From JAKAWQ01 sp963745975 (lineage in GTDB: Bacteria; Pseudomonadota; Alphaproteobacteria; Acetobacterales; Acetobacteraceae): a stretch of DNA of 64,000 bases. Below the pieces are notes generated by a model. It searched no databases. It saw only the letters and a list, made by a program, of their open reading frames with translations, and was not told the origin of the DNA. Where the stretch lies: NCBI GenBank assembly GCA_963745975.1, contig CAVUZJ010000002.1:1-64000 (forward strand). The letters run 5' to 3'. Positions 1 to 8,715 of this stretch are shown here, piece by piece (within the stretch, counting starts at the first letter, position 1; each line of letters begins with the position of its first letter). The position numbers and the translations under genes were made by a program.

Positions 1-110
1 CGAGTTTCTAGGTGCAACAAATTGAATTTATACAATGTTTTTTGCTTTTCCGGCGATCCAAATCAAGAACATACATCGAACATCCACAGGGAGGAGGTGC
101 AAACGCCCAA

Positions 111-199
111 CCGAGCACTGTGTGTACGGGGCCAAATATATCAACGAGGTAACGAGAGCGCCAGGGGCCGATTCACTGCGATTCACACACAGTGCTCGG
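111..199. repeat. 15-bp perfect inverted repeat beside the integrase gene
   Basis: CCGAGCACTGTGTGT at 111-125 is matched by its exact reverse complement at 185-199, with 59 bp between. It lies just beyond the 3' end of the integrase gene, where attachment or arm-type binding sites are often found. The 11-mer GAGCACTGTGT also occurs in the anticodon arm of the tRNA-Pro gene at 59.1 kb. A role in integration is inference only. Confidence 0.4.
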
Positions 200-230
200 C
201 GGTTCACTCGCACACTACGCTGTGCGTCGA

Positions 231-1166
231 TCAACCCAGGACGTCGGCGGCCTGGCGGAGGTAGGATGGGCTGAAGCGGGCGTAGACCCGCTCGGTGATC
301 CGACTGTCGCTGTGCCCCAGAAACTGTGCAATCTCGGCCATCGAGATTTTGCCCTCGGCCATCCAGACGGCGGCGGTGTGGCGCAGGACATGAGGCGTGC
401 ACCAGGGTAGATTGGCCTTCCGGGCGACGGCCATGAACGCCTTCGTGATTCTGCCCACGCGGCGGCCGCCGTATTCGATCACTTGGTCGGTCGTCCGGGC
501 CTTCAGCGCCTCGAGGAGGGCTTGTCGAACCCGGTCGTTCATGGCGACCGTCGCGCGCCCTTTGACGCGCTTCTCGCCGCGGCCGAGCCGGATCAGGCCG
601 CGCTCGAAATCCACTCGGTCCCAGGTGAGGTCGAGTATCGCCGCCGCACGGCCGGCCGTGGCGAGAGCGAGGACGATGAAGAGTCGGATGTGTGGGACCT
701 CCGCCGCCACCACGAGACGCTCGTATTGCTCTCGGCTCAGGTGACGATCCATGGGAGGGGGTTTGGACGGGAGCTCCACGATCGCCGGCGTCCGCGGGTC
801 ATGCCATAGGAGGCCCGCCCGCAGGTAGGTCAGCTCAGTCCATATCGTGCCGTCGCCGACCCCTGCGGCCCGCCGCGCGGCCACATAGGCACGGCAGGAC
901 TGCCGGTCGATCTGATCGGGGGCAAGCGCGCCGAAAGAGGGCTCAAGGCGCTTCCAGGCCCCTCGCGCACGGTCGGTGCCACGGTCAGCCAAATAGGCGG
1001 CATAGATGCTGGCTACGCCGCCAGATGGGCGTTTCGCCGCTTTCGCGTGGTCTGCTATCAGCCGCTCGGCAAGAGCACGATCCTTGGTGCGGAGGGAGGA
1101 TCGGCGCGTTTGGCCTTCGTGACGCCAGACGGCGTGCCAGACGCCTCGGTAGAGCTTGAGACGCAT
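231..1166 (-). CDS. Tyrosine recombinase (phage/island integrase)
   Basis: A 311-residue site-specific recombinase that would integrate or excise the surrounding island. The catalytic set is visible: Arg173 (AGRAAAIL), Lys202, the His259-x-x-Arg262 box (HVLRHT), His285 (LGHSD) and the Tyr295 nucleophile (RVYARFSP). The N-terminal 120 residues fit the short SAM-like DNA-binding domain of phage integrases. The start is backed by a strong GAGGAGG ribosome site directly upstream. The gene overlaps the end of the small HTH gene by about 109 nt and is last in a three-gene minus-strand module. Length and motifs look intact, so the enzyme could be active. Confidence 0.93.
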   Translation of the reverse strand: MRLKLYRGVWHAVWRHEGQTRRSSLRTKDRALAERLIADHAKAAKRPSGGVASIYAAYLADRGTDRARGAWKRLEPSFGALAPDQIDRQSCRAYVAARRAAGVGDGTIWTELTYLRAGLLWHDPRTPAIVELPSKPPPMDRHLSREQYERLVVAAEVPHIRLFIVLALATAGRAAAILDLTWDRVDFERGLIRLGRGEKRVKGRATVAMNDRVRQALLEALKARTTDQVIEYGGRRVGRITKAFMAVARKANLPWCTPHVLRHTAAVWMAEGKISMAEIAQFLGHSDSRITERVYARFSPSYLRQAADVLG

Positions 1167-1342
1167 CCTCCTCTCCTCTCATAGTCGGCCACGGCCTCGA
1201 TAGGAATACGGTAGAGTCCTTTCCCGACAAGGAAATGCCCCAGGCGATGGCGCCGGCAGAGAACGCGCACCTTCTCTGGGCTGCAGGCCCAGCGTTCGGC
1301 AAGTGTCTCCGGCGTAAAAGGGCACTGAGGAAGATCAGGCAC
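1058..1342 (-). CDS. Small helix-turn-helix protein, excisionase-like
   Basis: A 94-residue protein starting at GTG 1342, which overlaps the stop of the upstream exonuclease gene (GTGCCTGA). Residues about 8-45 (FTPETLAERW, then CSPEKVRVLCR and YRIPIEAVADYE) have the layout of MerR/excisionase-type winged HTH domains: a first helix, a recognition helix and a closing strand naming a residue to bind. Its place between exonuclease and integrase fits a recombination directionality factor. The C-terminal 35 residues overlap the integrase reading frame and are low complexity. Family assignment is by pattern only. Confidence 0.65.
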   Translation of the reverse strand: MPDLPQCPFTPETLAERWACSPEKVRVLCRRHRLGHFLVGKGLYRIPIEAVADYERRGGCVSSSTEASGTPSGVTKAKRADPPSAPRIVLLPSG

Positions 1343-2003
1343 GGTTCGGCCTCCGCATGAACCCAGGGGTCCAGCCCTGGGTATTCGACTGCCCGTCAAC
1401 GACGATGGGCTGCGGATCACGGCCCCACTGCAGGGACGCCCAGAAGGCGCGCTCGGCATCGAGAAGCTTGGTGATGTACCAGTCATCCCGGGCGATCGTG
1501 CGGCATTCATATTTCAGCGTTCCAAGGAACACAGAAAGGTGGGGCGTCTTGAGCCCCGTGCAGGGCGGCCCATGCTGCGCCGGCGGGAGATACCGCGCGA
1601 CGACCTCGTCGATCTTCGAGAAGGCCTTGACGTGCTTGCACTCAAGCGTGGCTGGCGCGCCAGCTTCGTCCACCGTCATGGCGTCGAGGGTCGCGCGGAT
1701 GAACGGATAGTCGGGGCTCCCCACGACCTTCTGGAAGGAATGCGCCGGGCGCCGCTGGGTCACAGAGAACCAGGCGATATTCAGGGCCTCGGTGAACTGC
1801 CCCATCACGACGGGGAGGACGCCTGAAAGGTCCTCTGGCGCAACTCCGCCCCGCTTTGCCTGGGCCAGACGATTGATCTTGCCCCGGTCGCCTCGACCGA
1901 TGATGCTGGCGTCCGAGGAGCCGATATAGGCCCGGCGTCCCTCGAGTTGGGCCGCCCCGAGCTGGAGCTCAGCAAGCAGGGTGGCCGGATTGAGGGCCAG
2001 CAT
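1335..2003 (-). CDS. YqaJ-like viral recombinase / exonuclease
   Basis: A 222-residue protein resembling YqaJ-family (lambda-exonuclease-like) nucleases, which resect DNA ends for single-strand annealing recombination. Visible marks are an N-terminal IGSSDASIIG segment, the acidic residues in RATLDAMTVD, the E-x-K motif in LECKHVKAF, and a late LKTPHLSVFLGTL stretch typical of the family core. The usual Gln before that stretch is preserved in YLPPAQHG. An AAAGGA ribosome site precedes ATG 2003. It heads the minus-strand module exonuclease-HTH-integrase. No annealing-protein partner is seen nearby. Confidence 0.75.
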   Translation of the reverse strand: MLALNPATLLAELQLGAAQLEGRRAYIGSSDASIIGRGDRGKINRLAQAKRGGVAPEDLSGVLPVVMGQFTEALNIAWFSVTQRRPAHSFQKVVGSPDYPFIRATLDAMTVDEAGAPATLECKHVKAFSKIDEVVARYLPPAQHGPPCTGLKTPHLSVFLGTLKYECRTIARDDWYITKLLDAERAFWASLQWGRDPQPIVVDGQSNTQGWTPGFMRRPNRA

Positions 2004-2109
2004 AGCAATCCTTTCTCATCGGAGGGCGCTCAAGACTCCTTCGCGCCCCAACGGCATGGCACATAGCAATGTGCCATCGAAGGCACAAGGGGGTGCTCAA
2101 CACAAAATA

Positions 2110-2140
2110 AGAGCCATCCCGGGAACACCGGGATGGCTCT
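2110..2140 (-). terminator. Rho-independent terminator-like hairpin
   Basis: Arms 2110-2122 and 2128-2140 (AGAGCCATCCCGG and its complement) form a perfect 13-bp stem with a 5-base loop. Read on the minus strand it is followed by TATTTTGTG, a T-rich tail, so it should end transcription coming from higher coordinates. Confidence 0.6.
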
Positions 2141-2161
2141 CTGTGTAGGAAGGACGGCGGC

Positions 2162-2299
2162 CTACGCGGCCTCGCGCTCGAGGGCGACGGTGCCGCCTGG
2201 GAACGTCGTTGGGGGGTACGTCTCGTCACCACCGAGGGCAGGTGGCACATCAATCCGGAACGACCATGGCGATCCGACGAAAGTTGAAGGAAGGCGCAA
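2162..2299 (-). CDS. Possible 45-residue peptide
   Basis: A short minus-strand frame starting at TTG 2299 and ending 21 bp before the terminator hairpin at 2110-2140. It has no recognisable family and no ATG start. Support is contextual: the hairpin lies immediately downstream on the same strand and an AT-rich, promoter-like stretch (2300-2360) lies upstream. The hairpin may instead serve a small RNA from this interval. Confidence 0.22.
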   Translation of the reverse strand: MRLPSTFVGSPWSFRIDVPPALGGDETYPPTTFPGGTVALEREAA

Positions 2300-2328
2300 T
2301 AAATGTAACGTTTATAGTATAGCAGATA

Positions 2329-2358
2329 TTGAAATGTTCCAATATAGGATCATATAAT
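2329..2358 (+). promoter_or_regulatory. Sigma-70-type promoter
   Basis: TTGAAA at 2329-2334 and TATAAT at 2353-2358 are separated by 18 bp, in a local AT-rich patch within GC-rich DNA. It points toward the small gene at 2501. The same patch could hold a divergent minus-strand promoter. Confidence 0.5.
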
Positions 2359-2500
2359 ATCTGCAGACGTTTTCCCGCAATTGCATCCTGCCGATTGTCC
2401 GGTGCTGTACTCGAAGCCACGGGCGAAGCGGTCTGTTTTCGATCTGCCAGGGGTCACGTTGTGACCTGGGACGCGGTGCCGGGATTTCTGGATATCATCA

Positions 2501-2791
2501 ATGACACTTGACACCACCTCCGCCGTGGGCGGCGACGCACGTCCCGCGTCCGTCGCAACGGAAGCCGAGATCGATCTCGTCTTCGCAATCGATCCGTTCC
2601 GCGACGCCGTGACAGCCCTCGGATTGGCGATCACGGCGGCCCAGCAGGCGTTAGCTAACGGCACCAATCCGGCTGCGGGTGTACGCCCTGCGATGACGCT
2701 CGTGCGCGGCGCAGCCGCAGTGCTGACGGAACGTGCGACGGTGCTTGAGCAGGCGGCCTGGGCCCTCCTGAACGCCCAAACGGCTACGTAA
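2501..2791 (+). CDS. Small hypothetical protein
   Basis: A 96-residue acidic protein of mostly helical character (LGLAITAAQQALANG, then TLVRGAAAVLTERATVLEQ), with no signal peptide, membrane segment or Cys. It has a promoter-like element 140 bp upstream and a strong intrinsic terminator 35 bp downstream, so it looks like a free-standing transcription unit. I do not recognise the family. The ribosome site before ATG 2501 is weak. Confidence 0.5.
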   Translation: MTLDTTSAVGGDARPASVATEAEIDLVFAIDPFRDAVTALGLAITAAQQALANGTNPAAGVRPAMTLVRGAAAVLTERATVLEQAAWALLNAQTAT

Positions 2792-2825
2792 CTCCCAGCG
2801 GCAGGAACGCCGCCGACTACCCTAT

Positions 2826-2858
2826 GCCCCCGCCCTCACTCGAGGACGGGGGCTTTTT
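2826..2858 (+). terminator. Intrinsic terminator
   Basis: GCCCCCG(C)CCTC pairs with GAGG(A)CGGGGGC around an ACTC loop and is followed by TTTTT at 2854-2858. It ends the 2501-2791 gene. Confidence 0.75.
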
Positions 2859-3134
2859 CCGTCCTGGAAGCGTTCCCCACGTCCCGCGCCGCCCTCGCGA
2901 TCACCCCCATCGGAACCCCCTCTGACCGACGACGGGAGCGGCTTCCGCGGCCGCCAAGGCGAGCGCCAGCTCTTGAGCGAGCAACGCATGGCGGTACCCG
3001 GCGCCAACCGAGGATTTGGGCCGCCGCGGCCAGCCTGTCACCACCACGGTGCCAAAGACGAGATTACGTCTGCTCTGAAGCGCCGCCGAGCGATGATTTT
3101 CGTGCAGAGATTTCTCGCCATGTCTCATGGCACC

Positions 3135-3695
3135 TTACCCGCCTCGGAAAGTGCCATTGCCGCTGTGTCCTGTAGCTCCGGCTCCGGTTGCACCTGCAAC
3201 AGGCGAGCGACCCACCCCAGCGATAAGCGCTCCGGCAATCGGTGCCAGCCAGAACAGCCAAAATTGACTGATCCATGGCGCGCCCGCGAACAGCGCGGGG
3301 CCCGTGCTGCGCGCGGGATTGACCGAGGTGTTGGTCACCGGGATCGAGACCAAGTGGATCAGCGTAAGCGACAGCCCGATCGCGAGCCCTGCGAAGCCTG
3401 CCGGCGCACGCGGTGAAGTCGCGCCGAGGATCACGGTGACAAAAAAGAATGTCAGCACGATTTCGCATACGACGCAGGCGACGAGGTTGTAGTGGCCGGG
3501 ACTGAGTGCGCCGTAGCCATTCGAGGCAAAGCCACCGGCGGCAAAGCCGGGCTTGCCGCTGGCGATCACGTAGAGGACCGCAGCAGCAGCGATCGCCCCA
3601 AGGACCTGGGCGATCCAGTAAGGCAGGATGTCGGAGGCAGGAATCCGGCCGCTGGCCCACACTCCGGCCGTTACGGCGGGATTGAAGTGGCCACC
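3135..3695 (-). pseudogene. aqpZ: Aquaporin Z, 5' end lost
   Basis: The frame encodes the C-terminal three quarters of an AqpZ-type water channel. The first NPA box survives as GGHFNPAVTAGVWASGR (about 3650-3694) and the second as TNTSVNPARSTGPALF. The intervening helices (ILPYWIAQVLGAIAAAAVL, VACVVCEIVLTFFF, LAIGLSLTLIHL) match family order. The roughly 60 residues that should precede the first NPA box are missing. At about 3695 the sequence switches to an IS1380-type transposase tail on the other strand. The nearest start would be GTG 3662, which would lack the first half-pore. The truncated protein should not be functional. Confidence 0.8.
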
Positions 3696-3696
3696 C

Positions 3697-3860
3697 TGTT
3701 CGCCGAAGCGGCCTGCGGGACGATCCGGCTGAAGCTGCTGAAACTCGGCGCCCTGGTGCGAGTGAGCGTTCGCCGGATCAAGGGGGGAATGGCTTCAGCC
3801 TGTCCCCATCAGGACGAGTTCAGCCTCGCCCATGCCCGATTGAGAAACGCCGCGGCCTGA
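3697..3860 (+). mobile_element. IS1380-family transposase, C-terminal relic
   Basis: The plus strand encodes LFAEAACGTIRLKLLKLG, then VRRIKGGMASACPHQDEF and a final alanine-rich tail. This is the characteristic C-terminus of IS1380-family DDE transposases, in which TIRLKLLKIGA-type and ACPHQD-type blocks are conserved. Everything N-terminal, including the catalytic core, is gone. It abuts the broken aquaporin gene at about 3695, so insertion followed by deletion probably removed the aquaporin start. No inverted repeat was recognised. Confidence 0.6.
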
Positions 3861-4434
3861 TACGAACTAGATAGCGCGCAGCCGCCATCCACCCCGACAA
3901 CGCTGCCCTCCTCGCGGCGATGCGGCCGCTTGGCCGATTCCTGTCTCCGCATCGCCACTCCACCGCCCGCCTCACATGCGCCCCGTAGCCCGCCCATTTC
4001 GTGCCTATTTACCCCCCAAGTGTGAGAAATGCGGGCTAGAGCTTGGCTTTCGCGCCGATGTCGGCGTGGCGGATGGAGATGCCATTGCGGGGCGACGGAG
4101 TCTGGTTCCGTGTGGTTCAGCGTTAGAATATCCATAAAGACACCTGACAATGTGTCCTTCGAGCGCGGGCCCGCCAACATGGAGGGCCAAATCTCGGCTC
4201 TGAATAGAGGCATCGGCCGTCCTGTGCATAGAGGGATCCCAATATGAAAAGGGAAAAGCGAGATTTAGTAGGAGCCCCTACTGACAGGCACAAGATGTGA
4301 GGCCTCGTTCGGTGGCTAGACAAAGCACCTTGGCTAACACATACTAATATGCTACAAGGCTTGGCCTGATGACAATGGCACACGACACGGTACCCCATCG
4401 GCGCCGCGGGCGCAACCGTTTTCCGGAGAATTCT
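3861..4434. other. Gene-free interval
   Basis: About 570 bp between the IS1380 relic and the replication-initiator gene. Open frames here are short and overlap on both strands, and none has recognisable motifs. The last 200 bp are less GC-rich (around TGCTACAAGG) and may hold the promoter of the downstream replication genes. Confidence 0.4.
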
Positions 4435-5710
4435 ATGGCTCGAGGCCGTCCACCTTCAATGATCGGCCCTGCGGAGATTTCGCTGCTGCGGCGTGGGGTC
4501 ACCGAGCTTTCTGTCGAAGAGCGTCTGCTGTTACTCGATCTCCTGGAGGCCGGCGCGAGCGCCGGAGGATGGATCATCATCGGAGCCGGGGATCCAAGGC
4601 GCTCGGCGATCGACCATCTTGTCGAGGGCGGTTTCGCACGCTGGGCCCGTGACGGTAGCTCTCGCGTCTGCATTCCCACCCAACGGCGCCGGTTTCAGCA
4701 CGCAAAGCTGGTTCGGCGCGGGCGCCAAGAGGTCACAATTCCCCCGACTGAAGAGGTCACAATTCGCGCTGAAGAGGTCACAATTGCCCCAGCCGATCTC
4801 GGGGGCCTTATTAAGATTCCCGCGCCCGCGCGCGCGATAGAAGATCTCTCTTCTTCCTTTCTTACTGGGGTACAAGAATGTCCAGTACCTCAGAATCTTG
4901 ATTCATCAATCCCTGAAGTACCAACAGAATCAAACCTTGAATCATTCCCTATGGGGGAAAGGGTTGTAGGGGAAACCCCCACCGGACCAACCAAACGCGG
5001 CAAAGAGAGCCACACCATGACCAAGCGGCCACGCCTCCAAGAGGCCTTTTCCGGCAATGCCGAGAACCCGAACGGCCGCAAGCCTCGCAAGCCTCCCGTC
5101 CAGTCGCCGGCGCCCAAGGCCCCTCCGCCCGAGTTCGATCGTTTCCGCCAAGCCTATCCCGAGGGTGGTTGGCGCGACAATCGGGCAACCTACGAGGCCT
5201 GGCAGCGGATCGTGGCCGCGCGGCCGGAGATGGCTGAGCAACTGGTGATCGCTGCCGCAACTCGCCGCCTCAAGACGGGAGGCACCCCGGCCCAGTACAT
5301 CCAGGGGGCGCACAACTATCTCACCTCCGGTGGCTATGATGTTGATCTCGGGGGTGCCCTCGGTGGCGCGACTGAGCGGACTGTCTGGCTCATGCGTGAG
5401 ATGCAGACGGTTTGGAGGGAACGGCCAAACTCGGGAAGCGAGAGTTTGTTTTTCGCTCTTTACCAGCATGAGAACTGGGGTTGGCACGATGGTGGTTTCA
5501 TCCCGGACAACGAGCGCGTCGTGCTTGAGGAGGCGTACCGATCGGCTGGTACGCTGGGGAGTCACCCAAGAGCTTCCCGACTGCGTGCCGACCGGCAAGC
5601 CGCTTCGTTTCTGCATGGTGTCGAGCGGCCGGAGTTCCGGCGAGGAGGTGATCGAGAAAGCGGTCCAGAGAATACGGGAAAATCCCAACCTTGCCCCGCG
5701 GGTGATCTGA
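4435..5710 (+). pseudogene. Phage/plasmid replication initiator-like gene, frameshifted near its end
   Basis: The start ATG 4435 has GGAG spaced 8 nt upstream. Residues 1-90 look like a winged-helix domain (ELSVEERLLLLDLLEAG, GGWIIIGAGDPRRSAID). A Pro-rich linker follows, then a FDRFRQAYPEGGWRDN...TPAQYIQGAHNYL block of the kind found in phage replication-initiation proteins, where it recruits helicase or primase. In the main frame the reading is open, but the natural 3' end (VIEKAVQRIRENPNL..., stop TGA 5708-5710) lies one base over. A +1 shift therefore falls near 5550-5570, beside a GGGG run. That stop overlaps the ATG of the primase-helicase gene (TGATG), which supports this reading. The protein would load the helicase at an origin. 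Confidence 0.6.
4727..4785 (+). repeat. Three iteron-like 14-bp direct repeats
   Basis: AAGAGGTCACAATT occurs at 4727-4740, 4751-4764 and 4772-4785, with start-to-start spacing of 24 and 21 bp, close to two helical turns. Each copy encodes the residues EEVTI or QEVTI of the replication-initiator frame. Exact repetition at the DNA level inside an initiator gene is how many phage and plasmid origins are built, so this may be the origin. A purely protein-level repeat is the alternative. Confidence 0.45.
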
Positions 5711-7517
5711 TGACCTCGCTTTTCGAACTGCTCGCCGATCAAGGAATTCTGGCCCAAGGACTGCGGGCCGGATCGGATCATCGTCTGATTTGCTCCAAAT
5801 GCCAGGGCGGCCGCACCAAGGAAAAGTCGCTCGCGCTGACCCTCGATGCGGACGGTGGCGCGGTATGGGTCTGCCACCGCGCGAGTTGCGGTTGGACGGG
5901 CAACGTGCCGGGGCGCCATGCGATAGGGAGCTTCCGGCGCAAGGCCTATGTGCGCCCGGAAGCTGATCTCGAGCAGCCGGCGGAAGACTGGATGCTCGCC
6001 TATTTCCGGGAGCGGGGCATCAGCGAAGAGACAGTTCACGAGCTTGGCATCTACTCGTCGGAGGCGTTCTTCCCGGAGACCGAGAGCCGGCTGCCGGCGA
6101 TCGTCTTCCCCTTCGTGCACAAGGGCGTCCTGCTGCGGCGCAAATACCGGGGCTTCGTGCTCGACCCCGATACCTCGAAGCCGTTCTCGGCGCGCATCCT
6201 GAAAAAGGTTCAGGTCCAGGACAAGGACAGCGAGCCCTGCCTCTTCAACGGCGATTCCATCGCCAGTGACGAGGTGATCATCGTCGAGGGCGAGGCGGAC
6301 GTTGCCGCGCTCTGGGAGTGCGGCTACCGCTCGGTGGTGACGCTGCCCGACGGCGCAATGAACGAACCCCACGATCAGACGAAGGGCCAGTATTCGCAGA
6401 AGCTCGCCGCCCTGGCGCGGCACGATGTGGCGCTGCGGGCCATCGACCGGATCATTCTCGCCGGAGATATGGACCGCCCCGGCATTGTGCTGATGGATGA
6501 GTTGGAGCGGTATTTGCAGCCCGAGCGGTGTCTGCGGGTCGCGTGGCCCCAGGGCTGCAAGGACGCCGCGGAGACGCTTCAGAAGCTCGGGCCGGAGCCG
6601 GTAAGGCGGGCGATCTTGCAGGCCATCCCAGGCCCGGCCAGCGGGCTCGTGCGCGTGCCCGGCGTTGCCGCGGTGGAAGTGCGCTATCAGCGGGACCTGG
6701 CGAAGGGGCTGACGCTCGGGATCGAGAAGCTGGACGAGGTGTTCAAGCTCCCCCCGGGAGGCGGGCTGACGGTGCTCACCGGGATTCCGGGGCGCGGCAA
6801 GACCAGCTTTGTGACCTGGGTCGCGGTGGAGTCAGCGCGGCGCTACGCCTGGAAGTGGGCGCTTTATTCAGCGGAACTCCCCACTGAAACCGCCTCGGCC
6901 TATCTCGCGCGCACCTATGCCCGGCGGGCACTCGAGTACGACGACGTGGCGCCCCTCCGTGGAGCCGATCTTGACGAGGCTCTCCAATGGGTGAGGGAGC
7001 ACTTCATCTTCATTTCCCCCCTCCTGATCTGCGCTATCGGGAAAGCGGCAATGGCAATCATGTGAAGCTGCCGAGGCTTCTCGATCGGGCCGACCTGGCG
7101 CTCGATCGCTTTGGGGTCAGGGGGTTCGTCATCGACCCGTGGAACGAGGTCGACACGGTGCCTCCCAAAGGGGTTCGGGACGATATTCACCAGGGCGATC
7201 TTTTTGCCATGGGCAATCACTGGGCGCATCAGCGCGGACTTGCCCTGGTGATTGTCGCCCATCCGCGGACAATGCGTCGCACGAGTTGGGGGGAAGTTCC
7301 GGAGGTCGGGGGGTACGACATTTCGGGCGGCGCTTCGGCCTTCAACAAGACCGATTGCGGTCTCTCCATTCGGCGCGTCGGGGATGATCGTTCCACTGAT
7401 GTTCTGATTGAGTGCTGGAAGGCGCGTTACGCGGGCTGGTCGCACCTCGGGAACGCTCCGTTGCACTATGACCCGCGAACCGGGGATTTTCGGCGCCCCC
7501 ATCGGGAGGAGGCTTGA
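5710..7517 (+). pseudogene. Twinkle-like primase-helicase, one frameshift
   Basis: A bifunctional phage replication protein. N-terminal zinc ribbon (CSKC, then CHRASCGW), Toprim primase core (VIIVEGEADVAALWE, IILAGDMDRPG, GCKDAAETL), then a RecA-like helicase with Walker A GIPGRGKTSF. At the C6 run 7016-7021 the frame shifts. The helicase continues in the next frame with Walker B GFVIDPWNEV, LVIVAHPRTMRR, DISGGASAFNKTD and DPRTGDF, stopping at 7517. Rejoined length is about 600 residues, normal for the family. Whether the shift is biological or a base-call error in the C run cannot be told here. It follows the initiator gene with overlapping stop and start codons. Confidence 0.8.
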
Positions 7518-7570
7518 TAACTATGTGTTGCGGCGCTATGTTTGGACAGCCAAACACGGAGTGACGTGTA

Positions 7571-8230
7571 TTGGGACCGCCGGAGTGGATTCGGTCCCTC
7601 GGGCCGAATCATCCTGCCATCGTGATCGCAGGTGCCGTCGAGGAGCGGGAATGCCTGGAGCGGCCGCTGCGCTGGGAAGAGAGCCCGCTCCCGTGGGTGC
7701 TGCGTTTTTTGCTCGCCATCTGGCGAGCCATGGTCGCAAGCGGGTGCTCTACTGCGCCCAGGCCATGACGATGCAACGCGAGCTGAACCTGGCCATGCGG
7801 GATCTCGAGCGGCACTCCGCCTTTTTTCTCTGTTCGTCGTCTCTTCGAGTATCGCGCCGCCGACCGGCTCGGCGCGCTCCTGCGGCGGGCGAGGGAGGTG
7901 GGTGCCGAACTGATCGTTTTCGAGGATGTCACGATCTTCGGCGAGGGGCTGATGGAAGCTCTGGGGGCGATCGTGCGCAACGGCGTCAGAATTGTCGCCG
8001 GTACCAATGATGCGCTACCGCCCGATGCGGCCGAGCTTGCCTCGCGTCTGGGGTGTCCCCTGGCGATCGCGGCCTGGGATCTCCTGGACGCCCAGGAAGC
8101 GCCATTGCGGCGCATCTCGCTCAATCTTCTCGGCGATCAGATCTTTCCTCTGGCTATGGAAGCGGAGACGGGCCGGATTGGAGAGCCGCTCGGGGAGGAT
8201 TTTCGGCCGCTGCCTCCGGCGCCGGTGTAG
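7571..8230 (+). pseudogene. Phage-type protein of unknown function, two frameshifts
   Basis: Rejoining three frames gives one coherent protein of about 220 residues. Frame 1 (from TTG 7571, HPAIVIAGAVEERECLE) runs to a T6 run at 7705-7710. Frame 2 (GRKRVLYCAQAMTMQRELN) runs to a second T6 run at 7822-7827. Frame 3 (RRLFEYRAADRLGALLRRA, then ELIVFEDVTIFGEGL) runs to the stop at 8230. The alternating strand-helix pattern and VLYCAQAM/IVFEDVT segments resemble a RecA-like or Rossmann nucleotide-binding fold, but no Walker A is seen. I do not recognise the family. It follows the primase-helicase on the same strand. Confidence 0.4.
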
Positions 8231-8637
8231 GGGCTTTCCCTGCGTGCTTGGTCAAGCCGCTCTCCCGCAACAGCGCCATGAACTGGTCGAGGTCGTCGAT
8301 CGTATCGGTCTGGTGACCGAGGGCCCGGAGACGCCGGTGGATGTCCTTTTGGGCCTCGGAGAGCCGACCGACAGCGAGTTTCAGGATTCTGTTCTTCGGC
8401 CGCCTCACTTCGATCCAGCGGACCCGGCCGCCGGCGGTGATGAGGACGGGGTCCGGCATTCCGGGCACCACCCCCTGCTCGCGCAGCCGTTCGGCTTCGC
8501 GAGCGTCGCGCCGGCCGCCGTTGGGGATGGCGGCAGGAATTGCCTTGCCTGGGGGGGACGAGCGGGCGGAAGAGACGGACCATCGCCGCCTGAGGGGCGT
8601 CCTCAACAAAGCGGCGTTTCTTTCCGGGAGGCCCCAT
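8154..8637 (-). pseudogene. VRR-NUC nuclease, one frameshift
   Basis: A small virus-type replication-repair nuclease, usual length 110-160 residues. The core reads IPNGGRRDAREAERLREQG, then PGMPDPVLI, RWIEVRRPKN and LSEAQKDIHRRLRALGH, matching family order. The usual E-x-K catalytic pair appears as E-V-R, an Arg for Lys change. The start MGPPGKKRRFVED (ATG 8637) is in another frame; the two join at the G7 run 8551-8557. It is convergent with the unknown gene at 7571-8230 and overlaps its end. In phages such nucleases process branched replication intermediates. Confidence 0.6.
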
Positions 8638-8715
8638 TATTGCGAAGCCGGGAGGGGCTCAGGCAGTAGGTAGCCGCGGCGAGGGATGGGCCGCTCAATG
8701 TGAAAGGGCGACTCG

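Noticed and set aside
4942..6423. 493-residue minus-strand frame
   Set aside because: Antisense to the initiator and primase-helicase, whose zinc, Toprim and Walker motifs are unmistakable on the plus strand.
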